DNA of 64,000 bases from Ignavibacteriota bacterium (GCA_016713565.1 JADJOX010000008.1:682001-746000), one strand, 5' to 3'; shown: positions 17,661 through 27,100, counted from the stretch's first letter. The notes: generated by a model from the sequence alone, not told the origin. Numbers and translations: made by a program.

Positions 17661-18713
17661 GTGAAAAAAGTTTTTTTAAATAAAGTATTAATAGGTATTC
17701 TAATGACACTTTGTGTAAATGTCTCAGGACAAAATAAAATAGAAAATCCATTTACTCTTGTTTATGATGGTGCAATAATTGAAAATATTCCTGGGAAAGT
17801 AAATATCCATCAAGTAAAATATATATTGAATAACAATGAAATTTCTGCAAATGTTTATACACCTCCAAATTATGATTTATTGAAAAAATATCCGTCCATT
17901 GTTGTGGCACATCCAAATGGAGGTGTTAAAGAACAAGTAGCTGGATTATATGCACAACGATTAGCAGAAATAGGTTATATCGCAATTGTTGCAGACGCTT
18001 CATTCCAAGGCGCAAGTGGAGGTGAACCTCGGAATGTGGATAAACCGGCAAATAGAATTGAAGATATACGAGGGATGGCTGATTTTATATCACTTTATAA
18101 AGGTGTAGATAAAGAGAAGATTGGATTATTAGGAATCTGTGGCGGAGGCGGTTATTCTTTGGCAGCTGCTCAAACAGATAAACGATTTAAAGCTATTGCT
18201 ACCTTAAGCATGTTTAATTCCGGATTGGTTAGACGAAATGGATTTAGAGATTCACAGATTGCAACAATTCAAGAACGCTTAAAACAAGCTTCGGAAGCTC
18301 GTTCGCTGGAGGCGGCAGGAGGAGAAGTAAGTTATATTGCAAATATAAAAACAACAGATGAGATGGCTGATAAAATGCCTTTTGATTTATACCGCGAAGG
18401 TCATTATTATTATAACAGAACTCATGCACACCCAAATTCGACGTTTAGATATACCGCAAGCAGTCTGCTTGATCTTATGGCTTTTGATGCAACTACCAAT
18501 ATGAATTTAATTAATCAACCATTGTTAATGATAGCCGGAAATAAAGCCGATACATATTACATGACTGAAAGCGCATTTAAACTTGCAACTGGCACAAACG
18601 AAAAAGAATTATTTTTGATTGATGGAGCGACTCACATTCAAACATATTATATCCCGGAGTATGTAGATCAGGCGATGAATAAACTCAAAGAATTCTTTGA
18701 TAAATATTTATGA
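17661..18713 (+). CDS. Exported alpha/beta-hydrolase (YcjY-like)
   Basis: 350 residues from a GTG start with AGGAATAAG upstream. Signal peptide (LIGILMTLCVNVSGQ), then KYPSIVVAHPNGGVKEQ and a nucleophile elbow GLLGICGGGGYSLAAA, in which cysteine replaces the usual serine region. That is seen in the YcjY/dienelactone-hydrolase-like group, where GICASGGY is common. Downstream MIAGNKADTYY (acid) and DGATHIQTYYIPEY (His) complete the site. Exact activity unknown. Middle gene of the cassette, 50 bp behind the aldo/keto reductase. Confidence 0.8.
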   Translation: MKKVFLNKVLIGILMTLCVNVSGQNKIENPFTLVYDGAIIENIPGKVNIHQVKYILNNNEISANVYTPPNYDLLKKYPSIVVAHPNGGVKEQVAGLYAQRLAEIGYIAIVADASFQGASGGEPRNVDKPANRIEDIRGMADFISLYKGVDKEKIGLLGICGGGGYSLAAAQTDKRFKAIATLSMFNSGLVRRNGFRDSQIATIQERLKQASEARSLEAAGGEVSYIANIKTTDEMADKMPFDLYREGHYYYNRTHAHPNSTFRYTASSLLDLMAFDATTNMNLINQPLLMIAGNKADTYYMTESAFKLATGTNEKELFLIDGATHIQTYYIPEYVDQAMNKLKEFFDKYL

Positions 18714-18741
18714 TTATTCAATAATCAAATAGGATAATACA

Positions 18742-19188
18742 ATGAAAACAAAAACTATATTACTATTTATGACACTCATAACAGTAAATTTATTAATCGC
18801 ACAAAATTCTCATGAAGAGCAGAATATTATTAAACTTTCCAAGGATAAATGGCAGTGGATGTCAGACAAAAATGTAGATAAGCTCGATTCACTCTTCCAT
18901 GAAAAGTCCATGTTCGTGCATATGGGTGGAGCTTGGGGCAAAGTACAAGAACTTAATATTATTAAAAGCGGCGGAATTTGGTATAAGCATGCCGATATAC
19001 ATGAAGTATCCGTAAATATTATTGATAATACTGCTATACTACTAAATAAAATTACGTTACTGGCAATTGTAGGTGGAAATGAAGTAACAAATCACTTTGA
19101 GGTTACTGAAGTTTACATAAAACACAGTGACAATTGGAAATTAGGTTCACTATCATTTACTAAGCTGCTTACCCCAAATGTTCAATAA
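18742..19188 (+). CDS. Exported NTF2-like (DUF4440/SnoaL-type) protein
   Basis: 148 residues with a signal peptide (TILLFMTLITVNLLIAQ) and one cone-shaped NTF2-like domain: KDKWQWMSDKNVDKLDSLFH, MFVHMGGAWGK, then FEVTEVYIKHSDNWKLGSLS. The family contains small isomerases, hydratases and binding proteins. The context (28 bp after a hydrolase, before an exported aldo/keto reductase) suggests a periplasmic step in the same pathway; no reaction can be named. Confidence 0.8.
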   Translation: MKTKTILLFMTLITVNLLIAQNSHEEQNIIKLSKDKWQWMSDKNVDKLDSLFHEKSMFVHMGGAWGKVQELNIIKSGGIWYKHADIHEVSVNIIDNTAILLNKITLLAIVGGNEVTNHFEVTEVYIKHSDNWKLGSLSFTKLLTPNVQ

Positions 19189-19266
19189 GAATCGGTATTC
19201 AAAACGATAATAAAGTGATTTTGAGAATGAGGAGTGCAATAGTTCCAAAAAATTATAAGGGAAAAA

Positions 19267-20190
19267 ATGAAAACAGCAAAAAATTATTTTAGTCTATTTA
19301 TTGTAGTTTTGTTTTTCGTCAGTACGATTAATATTAATTCACAAGATATAAAAAATGTACCAACTTTAAAATTGAACAATGGAATGGAAATGCCCCAAAT
19401 AGGAATTGGTACTTTTGCAATCTCATATCAAGACGCAAAGACAGCATGCCTTGAAGCTTTTAAAAATGGTTTTCGTCATGTTGATTGTGCGACTGCTTAT
19501 CGGGTTGAAGGAGCTGTTGGTGAAGCAATGCGAGAAAGCGGCATTGGCCGTGAAGAATTTTTTATTTCAAGCAAATTATGGGTTTCTGATTATGCAAATG
19601 GCAAAACGATTGCATCCATCGATACTATATTAAAACGCTTTCAGATAGATTACATCGATTTGCTTTATATTCATCAGCCCATTGGTGATTATATCAATGC
19701 ATGGAAAGATATGGAAAAAGCGGTTGCGTTGGGCAAAGTACGCTCGTTAGGAATCAGTAATTTTGATGCAAGCAAAGAACGCTTCCATTCAATTGTTGAT
19801 AGTATGAAAATTAAACCAGTTGCGTTGCAAATCGAATGTCATCCATATGCGCAGCGAAATGACATACGAGAGTGGGTTAAACCTTACAATATAATTATTG
19901 AATGTTGGTACCCTTTAGGACATGGCGACAAAGGATTACTATCCGACCCGGTGATAAAAAAAATAGCTGATGCACATGGAAAAAGTATCGTACAGACTAT
20001 ACTTCGTTGGCATATGCAAGAAGGTTTTTCTGCAATTCCATGTTCTAAAAATCCAGTACATATAAATGAAAACATAAATATTTTCGACTTTGAGTTAAGT
20101 GATAATGAAATGTCAGCTATGCGTTCCTTGAACAAAGACAAACGTTTTTTCAATATAACGATAGATCAGCTTGATAGTTGGGTTAGGTAA
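19267..20190 (+). CDS. Exported aldo/keto reductase
   Basis: 307 residues. A clear signal peptide (FSLFIVVLFFVSTININSQ) precedes a complete AKR domain with the tetrad Asp/Tyr (RHVDCATAY), Lys (SSKLWVSDY) and His (LYIHQPIGD). It is a paralogue of the reductase at 16760 (both share GREEFFI- or REEFFI-type and KLWV blocks). Export is notable because the family needs NADPH, normally cytosolic; no twin-arginine motif is present. It may act with a different carrier, or the leader may only anchor it. Cassette member, 78 bp after the NTF2-like gene. Confidence 0.85.
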   Translation: MKTAKNYFSLFIVVLFFVSTININSQDIKNVPTLKLNNGMEMPQIGIGTFAISYQDAKTACLEAFKNGFRHVDCATAYRVEGAVGEAMRESGIGREEFFISSKLWVSDYANGKTIASIDTILKRFQIDYIDLLYIHQPIGDYINAWKDMEKAVALGKVRSLGISNFDASKERFHSIVDSMKIKPVALQIECHPYAQRNDIREWVKPYNIIIECWYPLGHGDKGLLSDPVIKKIADAHGKSIVQTILRWHMQEGFSAIPCSKNPVHINENINIFDFELSDNEMSAMRSLNKDKRFFNITIDQLDSWVR

Positions 20191-20304
20191 CAAGTATTAA
20201 ACGAACAATGCTGTGAATTTGGGAAGTTACTTTAAATATTATTTCAAGTTTTCTATTACGTTGTATTCATAAATAAATAAAATCAGTAACAAAAAAAATT
20301 TACG

Positions 20305-21132
20305 ATGAAGAAAATAATATTCGAATTTATTTTATTTTTAATAGCATTTTCTCTAAATGCACAAACAATAGAAAAAAGTGCTGTACTGGTTTATACGCCA
20401 AATATTAAAACAACTTCTGGAATTTTACGTGGTATTAATGAAGGAGAAGTCTCAATTTTTAAAGGAATTCGCTATGCAGCTCCGCCAGTAGGCGAATATC
20501 GCTGGCGTCCTCCGCAGTCTGTAGTTCCTTGGGAAGGAATATTTGATGCAACCGAATATGGATCGAATTGTGCACAAGCTGGTTGGCCTAGAGGGTCTGG
20601 AACTATAGCTGAAGGCTCATCCGAAGATTGTCTTTATCTAAATTTGTGGATTCCCAAAGAAACTAAAAAAGGATCAAATCTTCCGGTAATGGTTTGGATA
20701 CATGGTGGTGGTTTTGTAGGTGGTAGTGGCTCTGGTCAACTTACAGATGGTAGTGCATTTGCTAAACAAGGTATTATTTTAATAACATTTAATTATCGTC
20801 TTGGTCGATTAGGACATTTTGCATTTCCGGCTTTAAGTATAGAAAATCCAGAAGAACCAAAAGGAAGCTATGCGTATATGGATATGATTGCGGCTCTCAA
20901 ATGGGTGAATGAAAATATCTCTACATTTGGAGGTGATCCGAACAATATTACAATATTTGGAGAATCAGCAGGCGGTGTTGCTGTTCATTCGCTTCTTTCA
21001 ATACCATCGGCAAATGGATTATTTCATAAAGCGATTATAGAATCTGGTGGGGACGAGATGGTGTGCTTACCGGGCGCCCAATTAATAAAGAAAATGCAGA
21101 CCCTTATTATCCGGTTTCAGCTGAAACAATAG
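20305..21132 (+). CDS. Carboxylesterase type B, N-terminal part (frameshifted gene)
   Basis: Exported (signal KKIIFEFILFLIAFSLNAQ) type-B carboxylesterase/lipase. Visible features: TSGILRGINEGEVSIFKGIR, SSEDCLYLNLWIP, oxyanion hole WIHGGGFVGGSG, and nucleophile elbow FGESAGGVAV (Ser near residue 220). At ~21050 the frame leaves the family: GGTGGGGACG is read as SGGDEM, but one more G gives SGGGRDGVLTGRP and joins the next frame. The G run makes a sequencing indel plausible. Together with 21063-21932 the protein would have ~542 residues, normal for the family. Confidence 0.8.
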   Translation: MKKIIFEFILFLIAFSLNAQTIEKSAVLVYTPNIKTTSGILRGINEGEVSIFKGIRYAAPPVGEYRWRPPQSVVPWEGIFDATEYGSNCAQAGWPRGSGTIAEGSSEDCLYLNLWIPKETKKGSNLPVMVWIHGGGFVGGSGSGQLTDGSAFAKQGIILITFNYRLGRLGHFAFPALSIENPEEPKGSYAYMDMIAALKWVNENISTFGGDPNNITIFGESAGGVAVHSLLSIPSANGLFHKAIIESGGDEMVCLPGAQLIKKMQTLIIRFQLKQ

Positions 21133-21932
21133 GAATTAACTTTGCACTTAAACATGGTATTGATGGTTCAGATGCGGTTGCACTTGCTAAATTACGAGCA
21201 CTAAGTGTGGAAGAAATTGTAGACGGTGGTCAAGAAAGTAATGATCAGGGTAGCGTTGCCATTTACTCAGGACCAATCCTAGATGGAAAAATGGTTGTTG
21301 AAACTGCTGAAGTTTGTTATGAAAATGGAAGACAAAAACGTGTACCTATAATAATAGGATCAAATAGTGCCGAAGTTTCAGCCGGATTTATAAATGCAAA
21401 TACAAAGGAGGAACTGAAAAATTTATTTGGCAATTTGCGAGACGAAATGAATGCAGTGTATGATCCAAACGGTAAAGTTGAATTAGCGGAAATGCTTACA
21501 ATGGTCAATACAGATAAGGTGTGGGCTGAACCTGCAAGATTTACAGCTAAAACTTGGGCAAGAGCGGGTGATTCAGCGTATGTTTATCTTTTTTCTTACG
21601 TCCCGGAATCAATACATGAAAGACTACTTTTTGGTGCTCCGCATGGTTCAGAAATTGCCTATGTTTTTAACAATTTAAATGCACGATGGGGAATTGACAC
21701 AATATCGGATAAAGACAAGGAAGTATCTCAGATAATGAATTCATATTGGGTAAATTTTGCTAAAACCGGCAACCCCAACAGTGAAGGAGTACCGTATTGG
21801 CCAATTTATGATATATCAAAAAATGAAATTATGGAATTTCAACGAGATGGAAAATCTATTAGTAAACCCGATCCTAAAAAAGATAGATTGGATGTAATTG
21901 AAAAAGCAGTTGAAGCAAATGAAAAGTTTTGA
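21063..21932 (+). CDS. Carboxylesterase type B, C-terminal part of the frameshifted gene
   Basis: Continuation of the esterase in the next frame, from LTGRPINKENADPYYPVSAE onward; the start at 21063 is not a true initiation site. It carries the rest of the catalytic triad: acidic residue in SNSAEVSAGF and His in GAPHGSEIAYVF, then the conserved YWVNFAKTGNPN and YWPIYD. Read as one gene with 20305-21132. It belongs to the exported-enzyme cassette. Confidence 0.8.
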   Translation: MLTGRPINKENADPYYPVSAETIGINFALKHGIDGSDAVALAKLRALSVEEIVDGGQESNDQGSVAIYSGPILDGKMVVETAEVCYENGRQKRVPIIIGSNSAEVSAGFINANTKEELKNLFGNLRDEMNAVYDPNGKVELAEMLTMVNTDKVWAEPARFTAKTWARAGDSAYVYLFSYVPESIHERLLFGAPHGSEIAYVFNNLNARWGIDTISDKDKEVSQIMNSYWVNFAKTGNPNSEGVPYWPIYDISKNEIMEFQRDGKSISKPDPKKDRLDVIEKAVEANEKF

Positions 21933-21977
21933 AATACTTTTCAATAGAAAAATATTACTAATTAGACTTTATAAAAA

Positions 21978-22718
21978 ATGATAAATAGAGTATCATTCAA
22001 AATAGTTATATGGATAATATTTTTAATTAGCTTTTGTAACAATATTATTGGCCAAAACAAAAATGAAACCAGTATGCAATTATCAGCAAGACAGCAAAGA
22101 ATCATTCAAATTTCGGCTTATACCGCCAAGGGTGATCTAGAAAATGCAAAATTGGTATTAAACAACGGATTAGATGATGGCCTTACAATAAATGAAATTA
22201 AAGAATTATTGGTACATCTTTATGCATATTGCGGCTTCCCCAGAAGTATAAGAGGATTACAAACTTTTATGGAAGTGCTTGATGAGAGAAGATCTAAAGG
22301 GATAATTGATAATATTGGGATAGAGGCTTCACCAATTGATGAAACAGAAAGTAAATATGAGAGAGGTAAAGCGATATTAGAAAAATTAACCGGAAAACCA
22401 CAATCTGAGTTGAAAAACGGATATGCTGAATTTGCGCCAATAATAGAAATATTTTTAAAAGAACATTTATTCGCTGATATTTTTGAACGAGATGTTCTAA
22501 CATTTGCAGAAAGAGAATTGATAACAATATCTGTTTTAGCCAGTATTGGTGGTGTTGAGCCAATGCTTCGTTCACATTTTCAAATTTGTTTAGTTCAAGG
22601 ATTTACACCGCATCAATTGAATGAATTTTTGCAAATAATTAGCTCAGTGATAGGTAATAATGAAATACAAGCTGCAGAAGAAGTCTTAAATGATTTATTA
22701 AGTAATTATAAAAAATGA
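21978..22718 (+). CDS. Exported carboxymuconolactone-decarboxylase-type protein
   Basis: 246 residues. Hydrophobic leader (VIWIIFLISFCNNIIGQ), then two CMD-like helical repeats: LNNGLDDGLTINEIKELLVH with LYAYCGFPRSI, and FAERELITISVLASIGGVEP with LRSHFQICLVQGFTP. CMD/AhpD-like proteins are decarboxylases or peroxidases; the usual AhpD C-x-x-C is absent here, with single cysteines in the first and second repeats. The stop overlaps the following ATG (ATGA), so it is coupled to the cupin gene, a pairing often seen in this kind of cluster. Confidence 0.85.
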   Translation: MINRVSFKIVIWIIFLISFCNNIIGQNKNETSMQLSARQQRIIQISAYTAKGDLENAKLVLNNGLDDGLTINEIKELLVHLYAYCGFPRSIRGLQTFMEVLDERRSKGIIDNIGIEASPIDETESKYERGKAILEKLTGKPQSELKNGYAEFAPIIEIFLKEHLFADIFERDVLTFAERELITISVLASIGGVEPMLRSHFQICLVQGFTPHQLNEFLQIISSVIGNNEIQAAEEVLNDLLSNYKK

Positions 22719-23212
22719 AAAAGGTAAATATGAAAATAAAATTTATCACAATGTTGATAATGTTTTTAATAATTGGTTGTGCAGCTACTCAACAGAATAA
22801 ACTTTCAGAACAAGTATCCGATACAATATTTCCTAAAGGTGAAAAAGTTGAAAGCCCAAATTTTACGGGTTCAATTTGGCTTAATATGATGGGAACTAAT
22901 AATAGTAGTATTAATACTAGATATGGACTTGTAACCTTTGAACCTAAATCAAGGACTTATTGGCACTCTCATCCGGGGGGACAACTTCTTTTTATAACTA
23001 GCGGGCAAGGATACTACCAAGCAAAAGGTCAGCAAATACAATTATTAAAAAAAGGCGATTATGTTGAGATTTTGCCAAATATGATTCATTGGCATGGAGC
23101 GACACCAGATAGTGAATTTTCACATATAGCGGTCAGTTTGAATATTGATGAAGGAAATGTAATCTGGTTGCAGCCTGTTACAGATGAGGAATATTACAGT
23201 GTTACTAAATAA
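22715..23212 (+). CDS. Cupin-domain lipoprotein
   Basis: 165 residues. The ATG at 22715 overlaps the previous stop, but the better start is 22730, which gives a lipoprotein signal (KIKFITMLIMFLIIGC). One cupin_2 barrel follows: TYWHSHPGGQLLFITSGQG with metal-ligand His/His/Gln-type positions, KKGDYVEILPNMIHWHGA with the second His motif. Such small cupins accompany CMD proteins and may isomerise or protect the pathway intermediate. Last gene of the cassette. Confidence 0.85.
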   Translation: MKKVNMKIKFITMLIMFLIIGCAATQQNKLSEQVSDTIFPKGEKVESPNFTGSIWLNMMGTNNSSINTRYGLVTFEPKSRTYWHSHPGGQLLFITSGQGYYQAKGQQIQLLKKGDYVEILPNMIHWHGATPDSEFSHIAVSLNIDEGNVIWLQPVTDEEYYSVTK

Positions 23213-23281
23213 AACTGAATTATTAATATAAGATTTCTAATTAAACTACCTTATCAACAATCAAATGTGCATCCATTGAAA

Positions 23282-23721
23282 CAATGCATTAAAACAATCA
23301 ATTGGAAATTTAAAGATACCAGCGAAACTTATCCCGAACTTAAAGATCGTCAAGTTAAAATTACATCACCTTCAACAATCTATGAGAATTTCAATTTTCT
23401 ATTTACATGTGAGGTTAAAGAAAAGTTTGTAGTTTTTGGTTAAGCTCAAGCAATCAGGTAATAGGCTTTGAGATAATATCAGAAGGGTTGTTAAATAGCA
23501 GTTTAGTCCATCCCAGGGAAGTATTTCGAGGAGCGATAGTCGCAACTTGTTCAAGTATTATAATTGCCCACAATCATCCATCCGGCAATATTGAACCATC
23601 GTGAGAAGATATTTCAATAATTAAGAAATTAGCTGAGGCAGGTAAAAATATTGATATATCAGTGTTGGATTATATAATATTTACAGATAATGGATTTACT
23701 TCATTTGAAGAGAAAAATTAA
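23282..23721 (+). pseudogene. Decayed RadC/JAB-domain gene, copy 1
   Basis: Two frames join into a RadC-type JAB domain: VKITSPSTIYENFNFLFTCE (from ~23357), a frameshift near 23440, then IGFEIISEGLLNSSLVHPRE, the catalytic block AHNHPSGNIEPS, and DISIIKKLAEAGKNIDISVL. A TGA at 23602-23604 interrupts right after the HNHPSG metal motif, and there is no start codon. The frameshift plus nonsense point to true decay. RadC-like JAB genes are frequent in mobile and defence-rich DNA. A sister copy lies at 35886-36224. Confidence 0.8.
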
Positions 23722-23980
23722 ATTAATCCTTATGAATATTTTATAAAGTGAAGAATATTTTATTTTTATCTATAAAAAGATTATAACAAAAATAAATTTT
23801 AAGAATTTTTATATAATTGGACTTGCCAATAAAGTTACATAGTAAAAATAATTTGAGTTTTGTACTCAACAATTATTTAACTACATGCAATATTTATATT
23901 AAAAAAAATATTACTATATTATTAAACAATAAGTTGTACTTTAACTGAAATTTTTTTAAAAAATCTACAAAAAAAATGAA

Positions 23981-24886
23981 ATGGCAATAATCCAAACTCA
24001 AAATCTTAATTTCGGATTTATAAAAAATCAATTAGTAGTGGATGACATAAACTTAAAGATTGAAGAAGGAAATATTTATGGTTTTATAGGTCCAAATGGA
24101 GCAGGGAAAACAACGACAATCAGATTATTACTTGGATTGCTTAAACCAAATATTGGTAACATACAACTCTTTGGCAAATCAATTACGACTGAATCTCTGT
24201 GGATTTTTCAAAATATTGGTGCAATGATTGAAATGCCTTCCTTATATGAACATTTAACGGGATTTGACAACCTGCAAATAACAACAAAAATCAAAAATGT
24301 TTCTTATAAAAGGATTAATGAAGTTTTGGAAATTGTTAAACTATCAAATTCTTCGATGAAAAAAGTTAAAGAATATTCATTGGGTATGAAGCAACGTTTG
24401 GGTTTAGCTTTAGCACTTTTATCAGAACCTAAATTACTTATTTTAGACGAACCTACAAACGGACTTGATCCTCAGGGAATGATAGAAACAAGAGAACTAC
24501 TTGTTAAATTAAACAAAGAATATGGAACAACAATATTAATCTCAAGCCATTTACTTTCTGAAATTGAAAAAATTGTAACACACTTAGGAATTATCAATAA
24601 AGGCAGATTGATATTTCAGGGAACAATTAATGAACTGCACAATCTGCCAAATGAGAATTCATTAATTCAAATTGAAACAAATGATAATGAAAGAGCCTTT
24701 TCTCTTTTAAATAATGATTATAAGATAAATTATAATAATGGAAAAGGTATACAAATAGTATTTCAAAGCAGAGAGCAGGTATCTAAGATATGCAAAGCAC
24801 TTGTCTATGAAGGATTAGATATTTATCATTTTCATGTAACCACCAACAACTTAGAAGAAATATTTTTAACAATCACTAATAATTAA
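23981..24886 (+). CDS. ABC transporter ATP-binding protein (bacitracin/lantibiotic type)
   Basis: 301 residues: Walker A GPNGAGKTTT, signature LGMKQRLGLALALL, Walker B LLILDEPTNGLD, switch His in LISSHLLSEIEK, and a ~75-residue C-terminal extension as in the BcrA/NatA-like exporter ATPases. The permease gene follows one base later. The pair probably exports a peptide, lipid or drug. No immunity or two-component gene is adjacent to sharpen the substrate. Confidence 0.92.
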   Translation: MAIIQTQNLNFGFIKNQLVVDDINLKIEEGNIYGFIGPNGAGKTTTIRLLLGLLKPNIGNIQLFGKSITTESLWIFQNIGAMIEMPSLYEHLTGFDNLQITTKIKNVSYKRINEVLEIVKLSNSSMKKVKEYSLGMKQRLGLALALLSEPKLLILDEPTNGLDPQGMIETRELLVKLNKEYGTTILISSHLLSEIEKIVTHLGIINKGRLIFQGTINELHNLPNENSLIQIETNDNERAFSLLNNDYKINYNNGKGIQIVFQSREQVSKICKALVYEGLDIYHFHVTTNNLEEIFLTITNN

Positions 24887-24887
24887 C

Positions 24888-25655
24888 ATGTCATCAATAA
24901 GTAAGGCATTTTCTGCTGAAATAATTAAATCAAAAAACACTTATGCTTTATGGCTGACTTTTATTGGGGCTGCAATTATACCGTTTACCATTTTTATCAC
25001 TTATGCCTACAACTGGGAATTATTTATCCCGAAAACGGGTGAAAACCCATGGAAAGAGATTTTCATCAGATCATTTAATGGCATAACCTTATTTACGCCA
25101 CTTTTTATCATTCTTATTATCGGCTTACTTTTCGATGTCGAGCATAAGTCAAATTCATGGAAACACATATTCGTTTTACCCATTTCAAAGAGCAGTTTCT
25201 TTCTTAGCAAATACCTATTTGTATTTTCTTTGATTAGCATTTATTTCATACTTTTTGTTTTATTCACATTAGCCAATGGATGCTTGTTAGGTGTTTACAA
25301 ACAACAATTAAATTTTTTAGAGCTTAATCCCTGTTGGATTGAAATAGTTATTTTTCTTACTAAGTTTTTTATTGGTGTTTTGTCTATTATAGCAATTCAT
25401 TTTTGGTTGAGTTTCAGGCTTAAAAATTTAATTGTCAATTTTGGAATTGGACTCACAGGAATTGCTTTTGCGATACTCTTGAATGGCAGAGGTGGACTGA
25501 CAGTTCTACTACCTTATTCCTACCCAATAAAAATGTTGAATTACTCATCAAATCCATCCTATTTTTTAGAAGATTATCATATCGTTAGTATTTTTTATTT
25601 TATAGTAATTTTCTGTATGAGTTATTTGAATTTCACAAAAAGTTATAATGGGTAA
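24888..25655 (+). CDS. ABC-2 type permease
   Basis: 255 residues with about six hydrophobic segments (ALWLTFIGAAIIPFTIFITY, LFTPLFIILIIGLLF, YLFVFSLISIYFILFVLFTL and others), fitting an ABC-2 permease in the lantibiotic-immunity style. The start ATG is one base after the stop of the ATPase gene, so translation is probably coupled. Acts in the inner membrane as partner of that ATPase. Confidence 0.88.
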   Translation: MSSISKAFSAEIIKSKNTYALWLTFIGAAIIPFTIFITYAYNWELFIPKTGENPWKEIFIRSFNGITLFTPLFIILIIGLLFDVEHKSNSWKHIFVLPISKSSFFLSKYLFVFSLISIYFILFVLFTLANGCLLGVYKQQLNFLELNPCWIEIVIFLTKFFIGVLSIIAIHFWLSFRLKNLIVNFGIGLTGIAFAILLNGRGGLTVLLPYSYPIKMLNYSSNPSYFLEDYHIVSIFYFIVIFCMSYLNFTKSYNG

Positions 25656-26507
25656 CAAAAGAAATGGTAAGCTAAATATGCGAACTTACCACAAAAGTTT
25701 TTATTTAAGTTGGGTTTGAAACTTTTACATAAGTTACTTACATTTCTTCGCATCATTTGGGAAAGTCGAATTAGTGTCAACTTTTTGTACGTAATTTCAA
25801 TAATATATTTTCGCTCTGAAGTGGTTATGGGCAGTCGGAATGCTAATTGCGTACTAGAATAAAACCCTCTCCAAAATTATAAATTTATGACATTTTAGAT
25901 TAGTATTTTCTTTTTAATGCAATCCAAATCAACACAATTTAAAAATAACTCAACTATAGGAGAGGTTGCCGTTTAAACACACCGGCTCTATCTGAGGAGC
26001 TAAATATCCGGGAGATAATTTTAGATTTGGAGATTGTTGAAATATGGAATCAAAGAATTTTAAGAATAATCTTGTTCGCCGGCGGGCATAAATAATTTTA
26101 AAAGTATTTTTAATTATATGATATCGACATGCACAACCGGATATGACTAAATATTCAAGTAAGGGAGGCTATTGGATTATATCTTAAATTAAAATGTTCA
26201 TTATTAATATTAAGTAATATTTTGCATTAGATACAGAAAATGGTATAATTTGTGCATAAAAAAATAAATTAGAATTTAATAGACTCAAAAAAAATACATT
26301 CTTCAAAATTATTTACTTACAAAATAAAATGAAAATTCCTTATCAGATAAAATTCCTTTAAGTATTCTATGAAATAGCATAAAATATCCTTTTATTAAAT
26401 TTTTAATTAAATTTCAAAAAAATTATACAAAAAATAAATGCAATGGTTATTTAATTATTGATAAATTAAATTTTACAGAAATTGTATAATTATTTATTTT
26501 ATAATAT
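25656..26507. other. Long non-coding gap
   Basis: Holds CCTCTCC (25866-25872) and its complement GGAGAGG (25959-25965) about 90 bp apart, and a ~40-codon open stretch ending near 26092 (contains LDLEIVEIWNQRIL) that could be coding debris. No family recognised, no transposase, no RNA gene seen. Confidence 0.3.
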
Positions 26508-26882
26508 TTAAGAAAGGATATTATTTTTAGGAGGTTTATATAATATTAAAGAGTAACCATCTGTTTCCTCTTCTACCATAACAGGAGGAAATGATTTAAT
26601 TATTACTTGTAAATTTTGACTTGATATAAGCTTATTTACTAAAAATGGATTTATTTCCGGCAAACGAGGCTCAAATTTAGGAAGTGCTTTTTCTTTGGAT
26701 GTTCCGCCTTCAAATTTTGCTATTTGGCATTTCCCGCCACACATGGGATTGTTTTTATTCTCACAATATTTTTCAGTTATATAATCCTTAAAAATGAAAT
26801 ATAATCCCCAAGTTATTGTTGTACTTTGAATGTAAACAAAAATCTGTAATATGAAAATGGATATTGTGATTTTTTTTAACAT
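26508..26882 (-). CDS. Small membrane-anchored protein with C/GKC motif
   Basis: 124 residues. A hydrophobic N-terminal segment (ISIFILQIFVYIQSTTITWG) is followed by YFIFKDYITEKYCENK and NPMCGGKCQIAK. The cysteine pattern (C ... C-x-G-K-C) matches a small uncharacterised Bacteroidota family with one N-terminal helix, often found among metal or heme genes; the cysteines could bind metal. The C-terminal half is less conserved. Alone on the minus strand here. Confidence 0.6.
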   Translation of the reverse strand: MLKKITISIFILQIFVYIQSTTITWGLYFIFKDYITEKYCENKNNPMCGGKCQIAKFEGGTSKEKALPKFEPRLPEINPFLVNKLISSQNLQVIIKSFPPVMVEEETDGYSLILYKPPKNNILS

Positions 26883-27100
26883 TTTATTGGAGTATTGAAA
26901 AATATCAGATAATATGTCAAATTTAAGAATATAACCTATTTATTCAAAATACATTTTGTCGTTTTAACGGGTTATTTGTTAATTCATTTACTACACTTAA
27001 TTTATAAAATCATTGGATAGATAAGTATTTGTGAATTGTAATAATTTAATTTAGCAATTTTGCGTTATTAATAAGTAGTTAAATTCTAATATATTCATCT

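Noticed and set aside
23602..23604. Programmed readthrough in RadC copy 1
   Set aside because: The gene also has a frameshift and no start, and the sister copy is decayed at other points; simple pseudogenization explains both.
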